A stretch of 64,000 nt of DNA from Phycisphaerales bacterium (GTDB taxonomy: Bacteria > Planctomycetota > Phycisphaerae > Phycisphaerales > UBA1924): assembly GCA_030149165.1 (NCBI GenBank), contig JASBRY010000009.1:1302001-1366000 (forward strand), given 5' to 3'. The position numbers and the translations under genes are program-made. Shown here piece after piece: positions 1 through 8,008 of this stretch. The notes below the pieces were generated by a model. That model made no database searches. It worked only from the letters and a program-made list of their open reading frames with translations, and was not told the DNA's origin. Numbering within the stretch: position 1 is the stretch's first letter; each line of letters opens with the position of its first letter.

Positions 1-309
1 GATGATCATGAGCCAGCGGATCCAAGCCGCGTGACGCCTTAGGTATTGGTGCCGTTCAGGTTCAGCCATCAGATCCGCCGGATCGAGGTCCCGATCGCGA
101 AACTTGACCCGATCCAGCAGATAACCCGCGTGCGCACAAAGCATGACATATGCCAAGCTCCACACATCAACCTCCCGATCCAGCATGGCAGCCAATACCA
201 GTGTGACTCCGATGCTGTACAGCACCGCCCAACCCGCGAGGTGACCGAACTTGTTCAGTATCGAAGTTGTTCCATGTGAAACATCATCGCCGTGATTGTG
301 CGCACACAT
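1..309 (-). CDS. Membrane protein of unknown function, cut by the left edge
   Basis: An open frame starts with ATG at 309 on the minus strand (MCAHNHGDDVSHG) and runs off the window, so only the N-terminal part, about 103 residues, is visible. It contains a hydrophobic helix near residues 28-45 (WAVLYSIGVTLVLAAML) and a second one near 50-67, followed by a charged loop (LLDRVKFRDRDLDPADLM). It begins 4 bases after the stop of the SurA-like gene on the same strand, so the two are probably co-transcribed. The helix-loop pattern could suit a prenyltransferase-like or other polytopic enzyme, but I do not recognise the family. Confidence 0.6.
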   Translation of the reverse strand, partial: MCAHNHGDDVSHGTTSILNKFGHLAGWAVLYSIGVTLVLAAMLDREVDVWSLAYVMLCAHAGYLLDRVKFRDRDLDPADLMAEPERHQYLRRHAAWIRWLMII

Positions 310-313
310 CGTG

Positions 314-991
314 TCACTCTCCGGCCCAGTTGATCGAGGGATCCATGATGAGTACTTCTGCATTGGAGACAAGATCTCGCGCTTTGCGTTCCATCAGCGT
401 TTGCTGAGCGACGAGCGTGGCGCGTTCGCGGATCTGGATCATTCGCGCTTCTGGGATGGATTCGTTTGATCGCTCAATCGCGGCTTGGGTTTCTTGCTCG
501 ACTAATGCTGGAATTTCTGGACTCTCTATGATCATGCGGCGGAGGATAGCGTTCCTTCGAAGCAAGGTGTTGAATCGGGTAGGGCCGAGACCTCGGCGTT
601 CACGAATTGATTCGATAAGTCGAGCCGAAGACTCACTTGGTGTGGATTGATTGAGCGTTGCAATCAATGCGCCAAGTTCGTTCTGAATGTCATTTTCGTC
701 CACAACCCATCCAGCTTGCTGTGCGTGCTGATTGAGGAGTTGTGTGAGGATGACCTCGTCGAGAGCTTGTCTGCCGGCGAGTTCGGACATTGTTGTCCAG
801 AGTTGGTGTTGATAGATCGGGGTGGAGTTGAGCATCGCGACGATTGGTGCTCGATCTGTTGCGGTTGATCTGGGTTGGGATGATCCGCATCCGATCGGTG
901 TGAAAAACGAGCACATCATGCTCGTCAAGACTGCGAGCCGATGGATATCCAGGGAAAGTTGGTTTCGGGATACTCTAGATCGTGCGTGCAT
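314..991 (-). CDS. Lipoprotein with SurA/trigger-factor-like chaperone region
   Basis: 225 residues. The N-terminus has a basic stretch, a hydrophobic core and a lipobox-like TPIGCGSS, so it is probably an envelope lipoprotein anchored at about Cys35. The mature part starts with VAMLNSTPIYQHQLWTTM and continues as a helical region with DEVILTQLLNQHAQQAGW and a later LGPTRFNTLLRRNAILRRM. This arrangement is typical of the N-terminal chaperone module of SurA/PpiC-type peptidyl-prolyl isomerases. No PPIase domain follows, so a pure chaperone or assembly role is inferred. It is followed by the cut-off membrane gene with a 4-base gap and lies divergent to the zinc-ribbon gene at 1064. Confidence 0.72.
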   Translation of the reverse strand: MHARSRVSRNQLSLDIHRLAVLTSMMCSFFTPIGCGSSQPRSTATDRAPIVAMLNSTPIYQHQLWTTMSELAGRQALDEVILTQLLNQHAQQAGWVVDENDIQNELGALIATLNQSTPSESSARLIESIRERRGLGPTRFNTLLRRNAILRRMIIESPEIPALVEQETQAAIERSNESIPEARMIQIRERATLVAQQTLMERKARDLVSNAEVLIMDPSINWAGE

Positions 992-1063
992 GGGTCTTTG
1001 AGTATAGTGGTCCGACGGTCAACCTTGCGGATTCTGTTGCGTATAGGGTTCTGAGAGGTATAT

Positions 1064-1924
1064 ATGACGCAAGCAACAGCGACACACGATGGGCAGGCGG
1101 GGGAGAGCCGGCGATCGGTGTCGATGAAGCGTGCGATGGGGATTGTATTGGGTGAAGACGGCGGTAGGGTGCTCGCTTCACCGAAACTCCGGAATCTGAT
1201 CTGTCCGTTCTGTGGAGAACTGACTGCGGATTCGGGTCGTTGTACACACTGTCAAGCACGGTTTGATCCTTTGTCTCGCCAAGCGACTCAGAACGAGATG
1301 GGGCCTTGGTTTGTTCGTGACGATTCGATGCCGTTCAGGCCCGGGTGTAGTTACTCGACGATACAGCGGCTGATTGAGAATGGGGGTGTCCAAGCGAACT
1401 CCGTGCTGCGTGGTCCGAGCACGCATCAGTTCTGGATGCTTGCGAAGCACACACCTGGAGTCGCGCACCTGCTTGGGGTGTGTCATAGCTGCGGCGAATC
1501 GGTTGAGAAAGACGCGTTTGCGTGCCGCAACTGTCATGCGGCATTCTCGACGGATCGTGATCGTCAGCATCTTGGATTGGGGCCAACGAGACCACTTCCT
1601 GGTCGAGCTCCAGCGCAGGTGCTCGCGTTGCATGCTGAACCTCCGGCTGGTGCGGATTCGGTAGCTGGGCCAGCGACGATCCCTTTATCTCCTGATCCAC
1701 GCGATGGGGAGCGGCGTATATCAGAACGAAGGTCCGAGGGTGGAACTGCTGCAGAAACTGGAGTTGAGCAGGAACTTGATGCGATTGCTCGGATCGACGA
1801 ACTCTCTCGGGCTGTCGGAACGCTGCGTCGAGCATGGATCCAAGAACGAAAGCGTTCATGGATATCGCTTGTGTGCGCTGCTGCGGTTACGCTCTTGGCG
1901 CTGGTGATTATTCTGGTATCATGA
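1064..1924 (+). CDS. Zinc-ribbon protein with GYF-like domain and C-terminal membrane anchor
   Basis: 286 residues, ATG preceded by GAGAGG. A first CxxC zinc ribbon (CPFC...CTHC) lies near residues 48-62. It is followed by GPWFVRDDSMPFRPGCSYST and a stretch to about residue 130 that has the look of a GYF_2-type (DUF4339) domain. A second ribbon (CHSCGES...CRNCHAAF) lies near residues 146-162. A low-complexity Pro/Ala/Asp linker then leads to a C-terminal helix (ISLVCAAAVTLLALVIILVS) that should anchor the protein in the membrane with its bulk in the cytoplasm. The exact role is unknown; a protein-protein interaction role is inferred from the GYF-like and ribbon modules. Confidence 0.75.
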   Translation: MTQATATHDGQAGESRRSVSMKRAMGIVLGEDGGRVLASPKLRNLICPFCGELTADSGRCTHCQARFDPLSRQATQNEMGPWFVRDDSMPFRPGCSYSTIQRLIENGGVQANSVLRGPSTHQFWMLAKHTPGVAHLLGVCHSCGESVEKDAFACRNCHAAFSTDRDRQHLGLGPTRPLPGRAPAQVLALHAEPPAGADSVAGPATIPLSPDPRDGERRISERRSEGGTAAETGVEQELDAIARIDELSRAVGTLRRAWIQERKRSWISLVCAAAVTLLALVIILVS

Positions 1925-1958
1925 TCATTGTCTACTTGGGGGCGATTGGAACTCGCCG

Positions 1959-2930
1959 TTGAATCGAAACGAATTACATGCTCATAGTCGAAAGTTGCTT
2001 TGCGGCTTCACGCTGATCGAGTTGCTCGTGGTGATCGCGATCATCGCGGTGTTGATCGGTATTCTGCTCCCGGCTCTGGGGTCGGCGCGAGCGTCATCAA
2101 GGACGCTGCTGTGTACATCGAACATGCGTCAGCATGGGGTCGCGGGATCGCTGTATGCGGATGACAATCGTGTGGTAATCCCGGCACTTTGGTGGCGCGG
2201 GAATGAGCGTCCTGAAACGCCTTATGCAGATCTTTCGAATCCGCTTTCTGACGAGAATGGGGTTTCTTTTCAGGCCCTGCACATCATTCGAGAGCGGAGC
2301 GGTTTGAGCAACGCAACAGCCGGGAGTAACTGGTTCTCGCATCTCTGGTTTACGCACTTGGTGTATTTGGATTATCTAACGGGTAATCCTGAGGAACCCG
2401 TCGCGGTGTGTCCTGAAGACGAGGTGCAGATTGAGCGTGCGGAAACTCCTGCGGAAGAGTTCTCAAATGGCACGATCCGTCGAAAGTTTGAGAGCTCTTA
2501 TGAGACGAGTGTGTTTACATATTCCGTGGATAAGCAACGCGGTGCACTGCGGCCACTGTCACAAAAGAACAATGCGTATGGGTCATTTGAGAGAGATCAG
2601 GATTATTTGACGAATCGGAAGATGACAGATGTGTCATTCCCCTCTTCAAAAGCCTGGATGTTTGATACCTTTGCGCGGCATGGGCGTGACGAGATCGAGC
2701 TGTTCATGGTGAGCGGAACGAGTCAGCCTATTCTGATGTTTGATGGATCGGTCAGTGATCGCGAGACCAATGATTCGAATCTTGGGGTGGATCCACGGAA
2801 CCCCACGAACGATGAGCCGATGACGATTGAGGGGCTTGATGAGATGCTGTATCCGGGGGTGTTCCGTTGGACACGCGGGGGATTACGGGGCATTGACTTT
2901 GGTGGACAGGAAGTCAACACGGGTCAGTAG
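1959..2930 (+). CDS. Type II pseudopilin-like protein (prepilin N-terminal methylation motif)
   Basis: 323 residues if translation starts at the TTG at 1959; no in-frame ATG lies before the signature. Residues 16-40 read [19 protein letters not shown] onward, the classical prepilin peptidase site with Gly16/Phe17 and Glu at +5, followed by the long hydrophobic alpha1 helix. The rest is a globular exported domain with a late ILMFDGSVSD segment, as in the planctomycete pseudopilin (DUF1559-like) families that end in a DG motif. The protein is probably processed at the inner membrane and used as a pseudopilin or as an anchored surface protein. It starts 34 bases after the zinc-ribbon gene. The substrate is unknown. 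Confidence 0.85.
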   Translation: MNRNELHAHSRKLLCGFTLIELLVVIAIIAVLIGILLPALGSARASSRTLLCTSNMRQHGVAGSLYADDNRVVIPALWWRGNERPETPYADLSNPLSDENGVSFQALHIIRERSGLSNATAGSNWFSHLWFTHLVYLDYLTGNPEEPVAVCPEDEVQIERAETPAEEFSNGTIRRKFESSYETSVFTYSVDKQRGALRPLSQKNNAYGSFERDQDYLTNRKMTDVSFPSSKAWMFDTFARHGRDEIELFMVSGTSQPILMFDGSVSDRETNDSNLGVDPRNPTNDEPMTIEGLDEMLYPGVFRWTRGGLRGIDFGGQEVNTGQ

Positions 2931-3003
2931 ACTGATTTGAGTTGCGCGGCGTGCGTTTGTCCCGATTCGGCTTTCGGGGGTGGATTGTCCTAGAATCTGA
3001 CGG

Positions 3004-3023
3004 ACCAATCGGTCAAGATTGGT
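3004..3023 (+). promoter_or_regulatory. Hairpin in front of serA
   Basis: A perfect 7-bp inverted repeat, ACCAATC and GATTGGT with a 6-base spacer, sits just before the serA ribosome binding site (GGAGG at 3030-3034). The spacer CGGTCAA can instead pair with TTGATCG at 3023-3029, next to the ribosome binding site. Two alternative folds are therefore possible. A regulatory role is inference only. Confidence 0.3.
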
Positions 3024-3038
3024 TGATCGGAGGTTGAT

Positions 3039-4058
3039 ATGGGCGATTTGCCGGGCGTGTTGATTGCGGACAAGTTTGATCAGATCGGGATCGATGGTCT
3101 CAAAGATCTTGGGTGCGTGGTCCATCAGGACGCGGATCTAGGTCCTGAGACGATTTCGGATGCCCTCAGAGCGACAGGAGCGAAGGTCCTTGTTGTCCGA
3201 TCGACCAAGGTGCCTGCGGCGGTCTTTGATGATTGCGGCGATCTCGCTTTGGTTATCCGTGCTGGCGCTGGCCATGACAACATCGACTCTGCTGCGGCTG
3301 GCGCGAAGGGCATCCCTGTGTGCAACTGTCCAGGGATGAACGCGGTCGCGGTTGCAGAGCTCGCGTTTGGTCACATGATCAATTTGGATCGTCGGATTCG
3401 TCAGCAGACCGATGAGCTCATGGGGGGGCACTGGAACAAGAAAGAATATTCCAAAGCGAAGGGACTCAAGGGGAGCAAGCTCCTAGTTGTGGGTATGGGA
3501 TCGATCGGGATGGAAGTCATCAAGCGGGCACAGGCGTTCGGGATGGAAGTCAGTGCCCAGTCTCGCTCGATGCACAAAGAGACAGCTCGGGCGCTTGGGA
3601 TCAAGATGATCGAGTACACGCGCGAAGCGCTGAAAGAAGCGCTTGAAGACGCTGACATTGTTTCGGTGCATGTCGCGTTGTGTCCAGATACGGACAAACT
3701 CTGCGGTCCGGGGTTCTTTGGGGCGATGAAGCCTGGCGCGATGTTCATCAATACCTCACGCGGTGAGATCGTTGATGAGACTGAACTGATCAAAGCGGTG
3801 AAGGAGAAGGGCATCCGTGTTGGGTTGGATGTGTACCAGAACCAGCCTTCGAGCAAGGATATTGATTGGAAACCTGAGCTCGCGGGGCTTGAATGCGTAT
3901 CGCTGACGCATCATGTTGGCGCATCGACCGACCAGGCACAGGAAGCGGTGGCGCTGGAGGTGATACGGATCGTGCAGACGGTCATTGAGGAATCTCGGAC
4001 GCTGCATGTCGTGAATAAGGATTCATTGAAAGAAGAGCAACTCTGCCCGGCATTCTGA
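3039..4058 (+). CDS. serA: D-3-phosphoglycerate dehydrogenase-like 2-hydroxyacid dehydrogenase
   Basis: 339 residues, first enzyme of serine synthesis (3-phosphoglycerate to 3-phosphohydroxypyruvate, NAD-linked, cytoplasm). The NAD-binding VGMGSIGMEV lies near residues 150-159. The active-site Arg is in NTSRGEIVDE and the His in THHVGAST. The protein ends soon after the catalytic core and has no ACT or intervening domain, so it is a short type without obvious serine feedback control. Odd: the Glu of the usual Arg-Glu-His set (the xEP after the GxDVF segment) reads Gln here (GLDVYQNQPSS). GGAGG lies 4 bases before the ATG. serC follows after 28 bases, which supports the pathway assignment; another 2-hydroxyacid dehydrogenase is the main alternative. 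Confidence 0.85.
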   Translation: MGDLPGVLIADKFDQIGIDGLKDLGCVVHQDADLGPETISDALRATGAKVLVVRSTKVPAAVFDDCGDLALVIRAGAGHDNIDSAAAGAKGIPVCNCPGMNAVAVAELAFGHMINLDRRIRQQTDELMGGHWNKKEYSKAKGLKGSKLLVVGMGSIGMEVIKRAQAFGMEVSAQSRSMHKETARALGIKMIEYTREALKEALEDADIVSVHVALCPDTDKLCGPGFFGAMKPGAMFINTSRGEIVDETELIKAVKEKGIRVGLDVYQNQPSSKDIDWKPELAGLECVSLTHHVGASTDQAQEAVALEVIRIVQTVIEESRTLHVVNKDSLKEEQLCPAF

Positions 4059-4086
4059 TGTTGGGATAGTCCATAGGAGAACTGTC

Positions 4087-5187
4087 ATGGGTGATCGTGT
4101 ATACAACTTCTCGGCTGGTCCTGCGTGTCTGCCTGAGAGCGTGATCAAGCAGGCGCAGAAAGATATCTGGAACATTTTCGATTCTGGGATCGGGATTATG
4201 GAACACTCGCATCGGAATAAGTATTTCGATCGTGTGACGCATGAGACTGAGGCTGATTGCCGTGCTGTTGGGAATATCCCTGACGATTACTCGATCTTCT
4301 GGATGCAGGGTGGTGCGACGAGTCAGTGCTACATGGTTCCGGCGAACTTCCTCGCATCTGATCGAACGGCGGATTACTTCGAGACCGGGAAGTGGGCGCA
4401 GGATTCGATCAAAGAAGTGCATCACTACGGCACGGTACACATCGCGGGATCATCCAAGGATTCTGGGTTCAACCACATCCCGAAGGGTGATGAGGTGAAA
4501 TATTCTGAGAATCCGGCGTATGTGCAGTTCACTTCGAACAACACCATCATGGGGACGGAGTTCAAGGAACTTCCTCAGACTCCGGGAAGCTCGTTCCTTG
4601 TAGCGGATATGTCGTCGAATATCTACTCGCGTCCGATTGATGTGAGCAAGTATGGATTGATCTATGCGGGGGCGCAGAAGAATCTTGGTCCATCGGGAAC
4701 GACGCTGTTGATCGCGAAGACGGACATCATCAATAACCCCGTGCGTGAGCTTCCGAAGATGATGCAGTACGATCTGATGGCGAAGAAGGAGGGGCGATAT
4801 AACACGCCCAACACTTTCGGGGTATACCTGATGGGGCAGGTGTTCAAGTGGATTCTCGCTGAGGGTGGTCTGACAGCGATGGATGAGATGAACAAGGACA
4901 AGGCGGCGGTCATTTATGATTTCATTGACTCGCAGGACTTCTTTACGCCGCACTCGGTGAAGGAAGATCGCTCTCTGATGAACATCACCTTCAAGTGTCC
5001 TACGGAAGAGCTTGATGCATTGTTTATCGAGCAGGCAGAAGAGCAGGGACTCACGACGCTTGCTGGGCACCGATCCATCGGTGGGATGCGTGCGAGCATT
5101 TACAACGCATTCCCGAAGGAAGGGTGCGTGAAGCTCGTTGAGTTCATGAAGGCGTTTGCTCTGGAGCATGCAGCGGCAAAGGCGTGA
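4087..5187 (+). CDS. serC: Phosphoserine aminotransferase
   Basis: 366 residues, near the usual length. It is a class V, PLP-dependent aminotransferase that turns 3-phosphohydroxypyruvate and glutamate into phosphoserine. The start MGDRVYNFSAGPACLP is characteristic, as are GGATSQ near residue 76 and the PLP-lysine segment YAGAQKNLGPSG near residue 198, followed by the C-terminal HRSIGGMRASIYNAFP. It forms an operon with serA (28 bases between them, GGAG before the ATG) and is followed by a rho-independent terminator. The phosphoserine phosphatase gene is not in the window. Confidence 0.97.
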   Translation: MGDRVYNFSAGPACLPESVIKQAQKDIWNIFDSGIGIMEHSHRNKYFDRVTHETEADCRAVGNIPDDYSIFWMQGGATSQCYMVPANFLASDRTADYFETGKWAQDSIKEVHHYGTVHIAGSSKDSGFNHIPKGDEVKYSENPAYVQFTSNNTIMGTEFKELPQTPGSSFLVADMSSNIYSRPIDVSKYGLIYAGAQKNLGPSGTTLLIAKTDIINNPVRELPKMMQYDLMAKKEGRYNTPNTFGVYLMGQVFKWILAEGGLTAMDEMNKDKAAVIYDFIDSQDFFTPHSVKEDRSLMNITFKCPTEELDALFIEQAEEQGLTTLAGHRSIGGMRASIYNAFPKEGCVKLVEFMKAFALEHAAAKA

Positions 5188-5211
5188 TTGATTGAAGTTG
5201 CAGAGCTATTG

Positions 5212-5239
5212 ACCCGGTGCGGATGCATCGGGTTTTTTT
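5212..5239 (+). terminator. Rho-independent terminator of serA-serC
   Basis: ACCCGGTGC (5212-5220) and GCATCGGGT (5225-5233) form a 9-bp stem with one G-U pair and a 4-base loop, followed by a run of seven T. It ends directly before the stop codon of the convergent glycosyltransferase gene. Confidence 0.85.
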
Positions 5240-5240
5240 A

Positions 5241-6278
5241 TTAGAGTCGTTGTTTGCACGCGGCGAGGACTTCTTCGGTGGTGATCCGCTGGATCATGTC
5301 GGCAGAGCGGTCGTCGCGGAAGTAGAACTCGTCGCCTTCTTCGATGTGCTGGATGATGTCGGCTTCGCGCTTGTATGGAGAGGCTTTTTTAGGATCAGTG
5401 GGGCCGAGGAGACCGACGAGGGGGCGGTTGAAGCCGACGGCCATGTGGAGGGCGGCGGAGTCGTTGGCGACGACGAGCTTTGAGCGTGCGATGATCGCCA
5501 TGAGCAGAGCGATGGAGGTTGATCCGACACGATCGGTGATCTTTGGATGGTCCGCTACTGCTTCGAGGAGCGGGGCGCAATGCAGGCGTTCTCCTGGACC
5601 CCCGACGATGATGACGCGGCCGAGTGATTGATGCTTGGCGAGTTCGAGAGCGAGTTCTGTGAAGCGTTCGATGGGCCAGCACTTGGCGGGCCACGCTGAT
5701 GTTGGTGCGAGGACGGCGTAGGGCTCTGGATACTCGATGATGACCTGCGAGAGTTCTTCCTGACCAGCGTAGTTGGCAACCTTGGGATTGGAGATGTCCG
5801 CACCGGCGGCTTGTGCGAGGGCGAGCATGCGGTCGACGGTGTGCATTTTGCGTGGGGCATCGACGGGTGTGTTGTGGAAAAGCCAACCGAGTTCTTGGGA
5901 GTCTTTGAATCCGATTCTGATCTTGGCGCCGGTTGCTCTGGAGAAGAATCCTGAGCGGGCGAGTCCCTGGCAGTCGAGGACCATGTCGTATTTGTTTTTA
6001 CGGAGTTCCCTGAGCCAACTGATGAGCGGGCCGAATCGGAAGTGTCGGCATTGCTTGCCGAGTTTGGCTCGAGCAAAGGGGATGACTTGGTGAAGGTCGG
6101 GGTGGTGCTCGATCGCTTGGGTGAAGGTGTCACGCACCATCCAGTCAATCTTGGCATCAGGGTAGCGTGCTTTGAGTGCGGCGAGGACTGGCGTGGATCT
6201 GCATATGTCTCCCAACGCGCTGGGGCGGATGATGAGAATGCGCTTGGGATCTGAGTTTGTGGAGTGTGTCTCGGTCAC
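5241..6278 (-). CDS. Glycosyltransferase family 9 (heptosyltransferase-like)
   Basis: About 345 residues from a GTG at 6278. The open frame continues upstream, but that part is Arg/His-rich and overlaps the previous gene, so it is not coding; a TTG at 6308 that overlaps the upstream stop is the other option. The protein opens with KRILIIRPSALGDI, the GT9 N-terminal motif. PYAVLAPTSAWPAKCWP matches the central GT9 segment. The C-terminal domain has VIIVGGPGE and VVANDSAALHMAVGFNRPLVGLLGPTDP, the nucleotide-sugar site. Members of the family add heptose or related sugars to lipopolysaccharide core at the inner membrane. It lies 26 bases downstream of the tandem PTPS-fold gene. Confidence 0.9.
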   Translation of the reverse strand: MTETHSTNSDPKRILIIRPSALGDICRSTPVLAALKARYPDAKIDWMVRDTFTQAIEHHPDLHQVIPFARAKLGKQCRHFRFGPLISWLRELRKNKYDMVLDCQGLARSGFFSRATGAKIRIGFKDSQELGWLFHNTPVDAPRKMHTVDRMLALAQAAGADISNPKVANYAGQEELSQVIIEYPEPYAVLAPTSAWPAKCWPIERFTELALELAKHQSLGRVIIVGGPGERLHCAPLLEAVADHPKITDRVGSTSIALLMAIIARSKLVVANDSAALHMAVGFNRPLVGLLGPTDPKKASPYKREADIIQHIEEGDEFYFRDDRSADMIQRITTEEVLAACKQRL

Positions 6279-6304
6279 CGCACACGATAGGGGGCGTGGT
6301 TTGA

Positions 6305-7105
6305 TCAAGCCGGATAGGTGGCGCTGGTGCGGTCGGTTTCCCAGACTGTGAGTTTGACCAGTTCGCATCCGAGTTCGGTGATGGCTGGTTTGAGTGATTC
6401 GTAACCGAATCTGGTGATGTTTTCGACGGAGGGGATTACGCCGTCTTTGGATTGATCGAAGGCAGGGCAATCGGTGTTGAGGAACTTGTGGTCAAGGGGA
6501 TCGAGTATTGTGTTTTTGACGGCTTGTTCGATTTTGAACTGGATCGATTCAGAGTCATTGAACGGGATACGGATGGTGGGTTTGAGTTTGTAGTTGTGAC
6601 CGTGTCCGGATGGGTTGTTGCATTTCCCAAAAAAGTCCGCGTTCTCTTGATCGGTGAGATTCAGTGAGTGGAGTCGGTGCGCCGCGGCGAACTCGAAGTG
6701 TTGTTGATAGAGGTAAGTGTCTGCTATTGGGTTGGTCATGGTGATCGTGTGGTAAGGGGTGAGGTCCCAGTTGATCTCTACAAGTTGAGGCTCGAGGTGG
6801 GACTGTGCGACTTCCCAGAGTTGGGGGAGCATCAATGCTGGGTTGGATATGGGATCGGATTTGATCTTGTCAGCGATGATTGGGAGCAGGTGGGTTCGGA
6901 CTAGAGCGTCGATTTCTTGGATACCTATGAGATATCCGGTGATGGGGTCGGGAACGCCTTGGACGACGAGGCTGAGTTCGTAGTATCGTGCAAATCCAGA
7001 AGGGGAGGGTTTTCCGGCTGCTGAGTCGGCGCCCTGGGTTGAGCCGTCGGGGTTGATGCAGAATCGGACGGTTCGTTTGAGCTGGATTGCGTCGGTTGGG
7101 TGCAT
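6305..7105 (-). CDS. Tandem 6-pyruvoyltetrahydropterin synthase/QueD-family protein
   Basis: 266 residues, about twice the usual length. The C-terminal half is a recognisable 6-pyruvoyl/6-carboxytetrahydropterin synthase: FEFAAAHRL with one zinc His, FGKCNNPSGHGHNYKL with the catalytic Cys and two zinc His, DPLDHKFLN, PSVENI and a final WETDRTSATY. The N-terminal half repeats the fold in degenerate form (RYYELSLVVQGVPDPITGYL, then IDALVR) but has no zinc His motif. It probably makes 6-carboxytetrahydropterin for queuosine or a related pteridine, using only the second active site. It precedes the GT9 gene on the same strand. Confidence 0.85.
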   Translation of the reverse strand: MHPTDAIQLKRTVRFCINPDGSTQGADSAAGKPSPSGFARYYELSLVVQGVPDPITGYLIGIQEIDALVRTHLLPIIADKIKSDPISNPALMLPQLWEVAQSHLEPQLVEINWDLTPYHTITMTNPIADTYLYQQHFEFAAAHRLHSLNLTDQENADFFGKCNNPSGHGHNYKLKPTIRIPFNDSESIQFKIEQAVKNTILDPLDHKFLNTDCPAFDQSKDGVIPSVENITRFGYESLKPAITELGCELVKLTVWETDRTSATYPA

Positions 7106-7161
7106 CGCTACGAAAGGATAGGGGTATATTGGGTGGAGGGAACAGTCTGGAGGTGCTTGGT

Positions 7162-7809
7162 ATGGGTTGTCGTTGGTGTTGTGGTCAGAAGGAAGCCGGG
7201 ATTATGGTGATTCTGATGGGCGCGGTGATTGTGCCGATGCTCAATGGTCAGGATAAGAAAGAACGAGGCACAGCATCTCAAGAGGTGTTCGTTGCTCAAG
7301 AGCAGGAGGATGCGAAGGTGTCGAAGGATGTGCTAGGTTATGAGATCGAGATGATTGATGGGTCCACGAAGTCTCTTGAGGACTATCGCGGGAAGGTCTT
7401 GATGTTTGTGAATGTCGCGAGTGCTTGTGGTTTGACGCCGCAGTACGAGGGGCTCGAGGCGATGTACAAGAAATACAAAGACGATGGGTTTGTGATCATC
7501 GGATTCCCAGCGAATGAGTTTGGGGCGCAGGAACCTGGGACGAATGAAGAGATTGCTCAGTTCTGCAGCAATGAGTATGGCGTGACTTTCCCGATGGCGG
7601 CGAAGATCGTGGTCAAGGGGGAGGGCGTGCATCCGTTGTATGCGCAGCTGGCGGCTCAGCCCGAACCGATTGGTGGGGAGCCGGAGTGGAACTTTGCGAA
7701 GTTCTTGGTGAATCGTGAAGGAGAGGTCGTTGAGCGGTATCCATCGCGGACGCCTCCTGAGGATGTGGAGTTGGTGGCGTCGGTCGAGGTTCTTCTGGGC
7801 GAGGATTAA
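7162..7809 (+). CDS. Secreted or membrane-anchored glutathione peroxidase family protein
   Basis: 215 residues. The ATG at 7162 is chosen because GGAGG lies 8 bases upstream and a signal-like helix (IMVILMGAVIVPMLNGQ) follows near residues 15-31. The mature part is a thioredoxin-fold peroxidase: NVASACGLTPQYEGL with the peroxidatic Cys, FPANEFGAQEPG with the conserved Gln, and EWNFAKFLV with the conserved Trp and Asn. It uses Cys, not selenocysteine. The common FPCNQFG Cys that resolves the reaction in non-animal family members reads Ala here, so the reductant path may differ. It is transcribed divergently from the tandem PTPS gene. Confidence 0.9.
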   Translation: MGCRWCCGQKEAGIMVILMGAVIVPMLNGQDKKERGTASQEVFVAQEQEDAKVSKDVLGYEIEMIDGSTKSLEDYRGKVLMFVNVASACGLTPQYEGLEAMYKKYKDDGFVIIGFPANEFGAQEPGTNEEIAQFCSNEYGVTFPMAAKIVVKGEGVHPLYAQLAAQPEPIGGEPEWNFAKFLVNREGEVVERYPSRTPPEDVELVASVEVLLGED

Positions 7810-7893
7810 TGGCAGAAATGTACCTCCTTTGGGGTAGAGCGCTAGCTGCTGTAAGTCCATTGATTGCAAGGCATGACGAGATTGTTGGGCGGG

Positions 7894-7911
7894 CTTAACA
7901 CAACCTTCATT
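7894..7911 (+). promoter_or_regulatory. Possible Pho-box-like direct repeat upstream of pstS
   Basis: CTTAACA and CTTCATT are separated by four bases, giving an 11-base period like known PhoB/SphR boxes, about 100 bases before the pstS start. Only four of seven positions agree between the halves. The position before a phosphate operon is the main support. Confidence 0.25.
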
Positions 7912-8008
7912 CCTCCGGGGTGGCTTTCGTGTTCATATCGCGCGAGAGTTGTGTAAAGAGCATGGGAACGACTCATGTTCGGACTCACTTCACACACGGA
8001 GAGTTGCT

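Noticed and set aside
46-279. Plus-strand open frame at the left edge
   Set aside because: The opposite strand has a better frame with membrane helices and fits the operon of the SurA-like gene.
992-1063. Divergent promoters between the SurA-like and zinc-ribbon genes
   Set aside because: TTGACC/TATACT (minus) and TTGCGG/TATAGG (plus) have spacers of only 10-11 bases.
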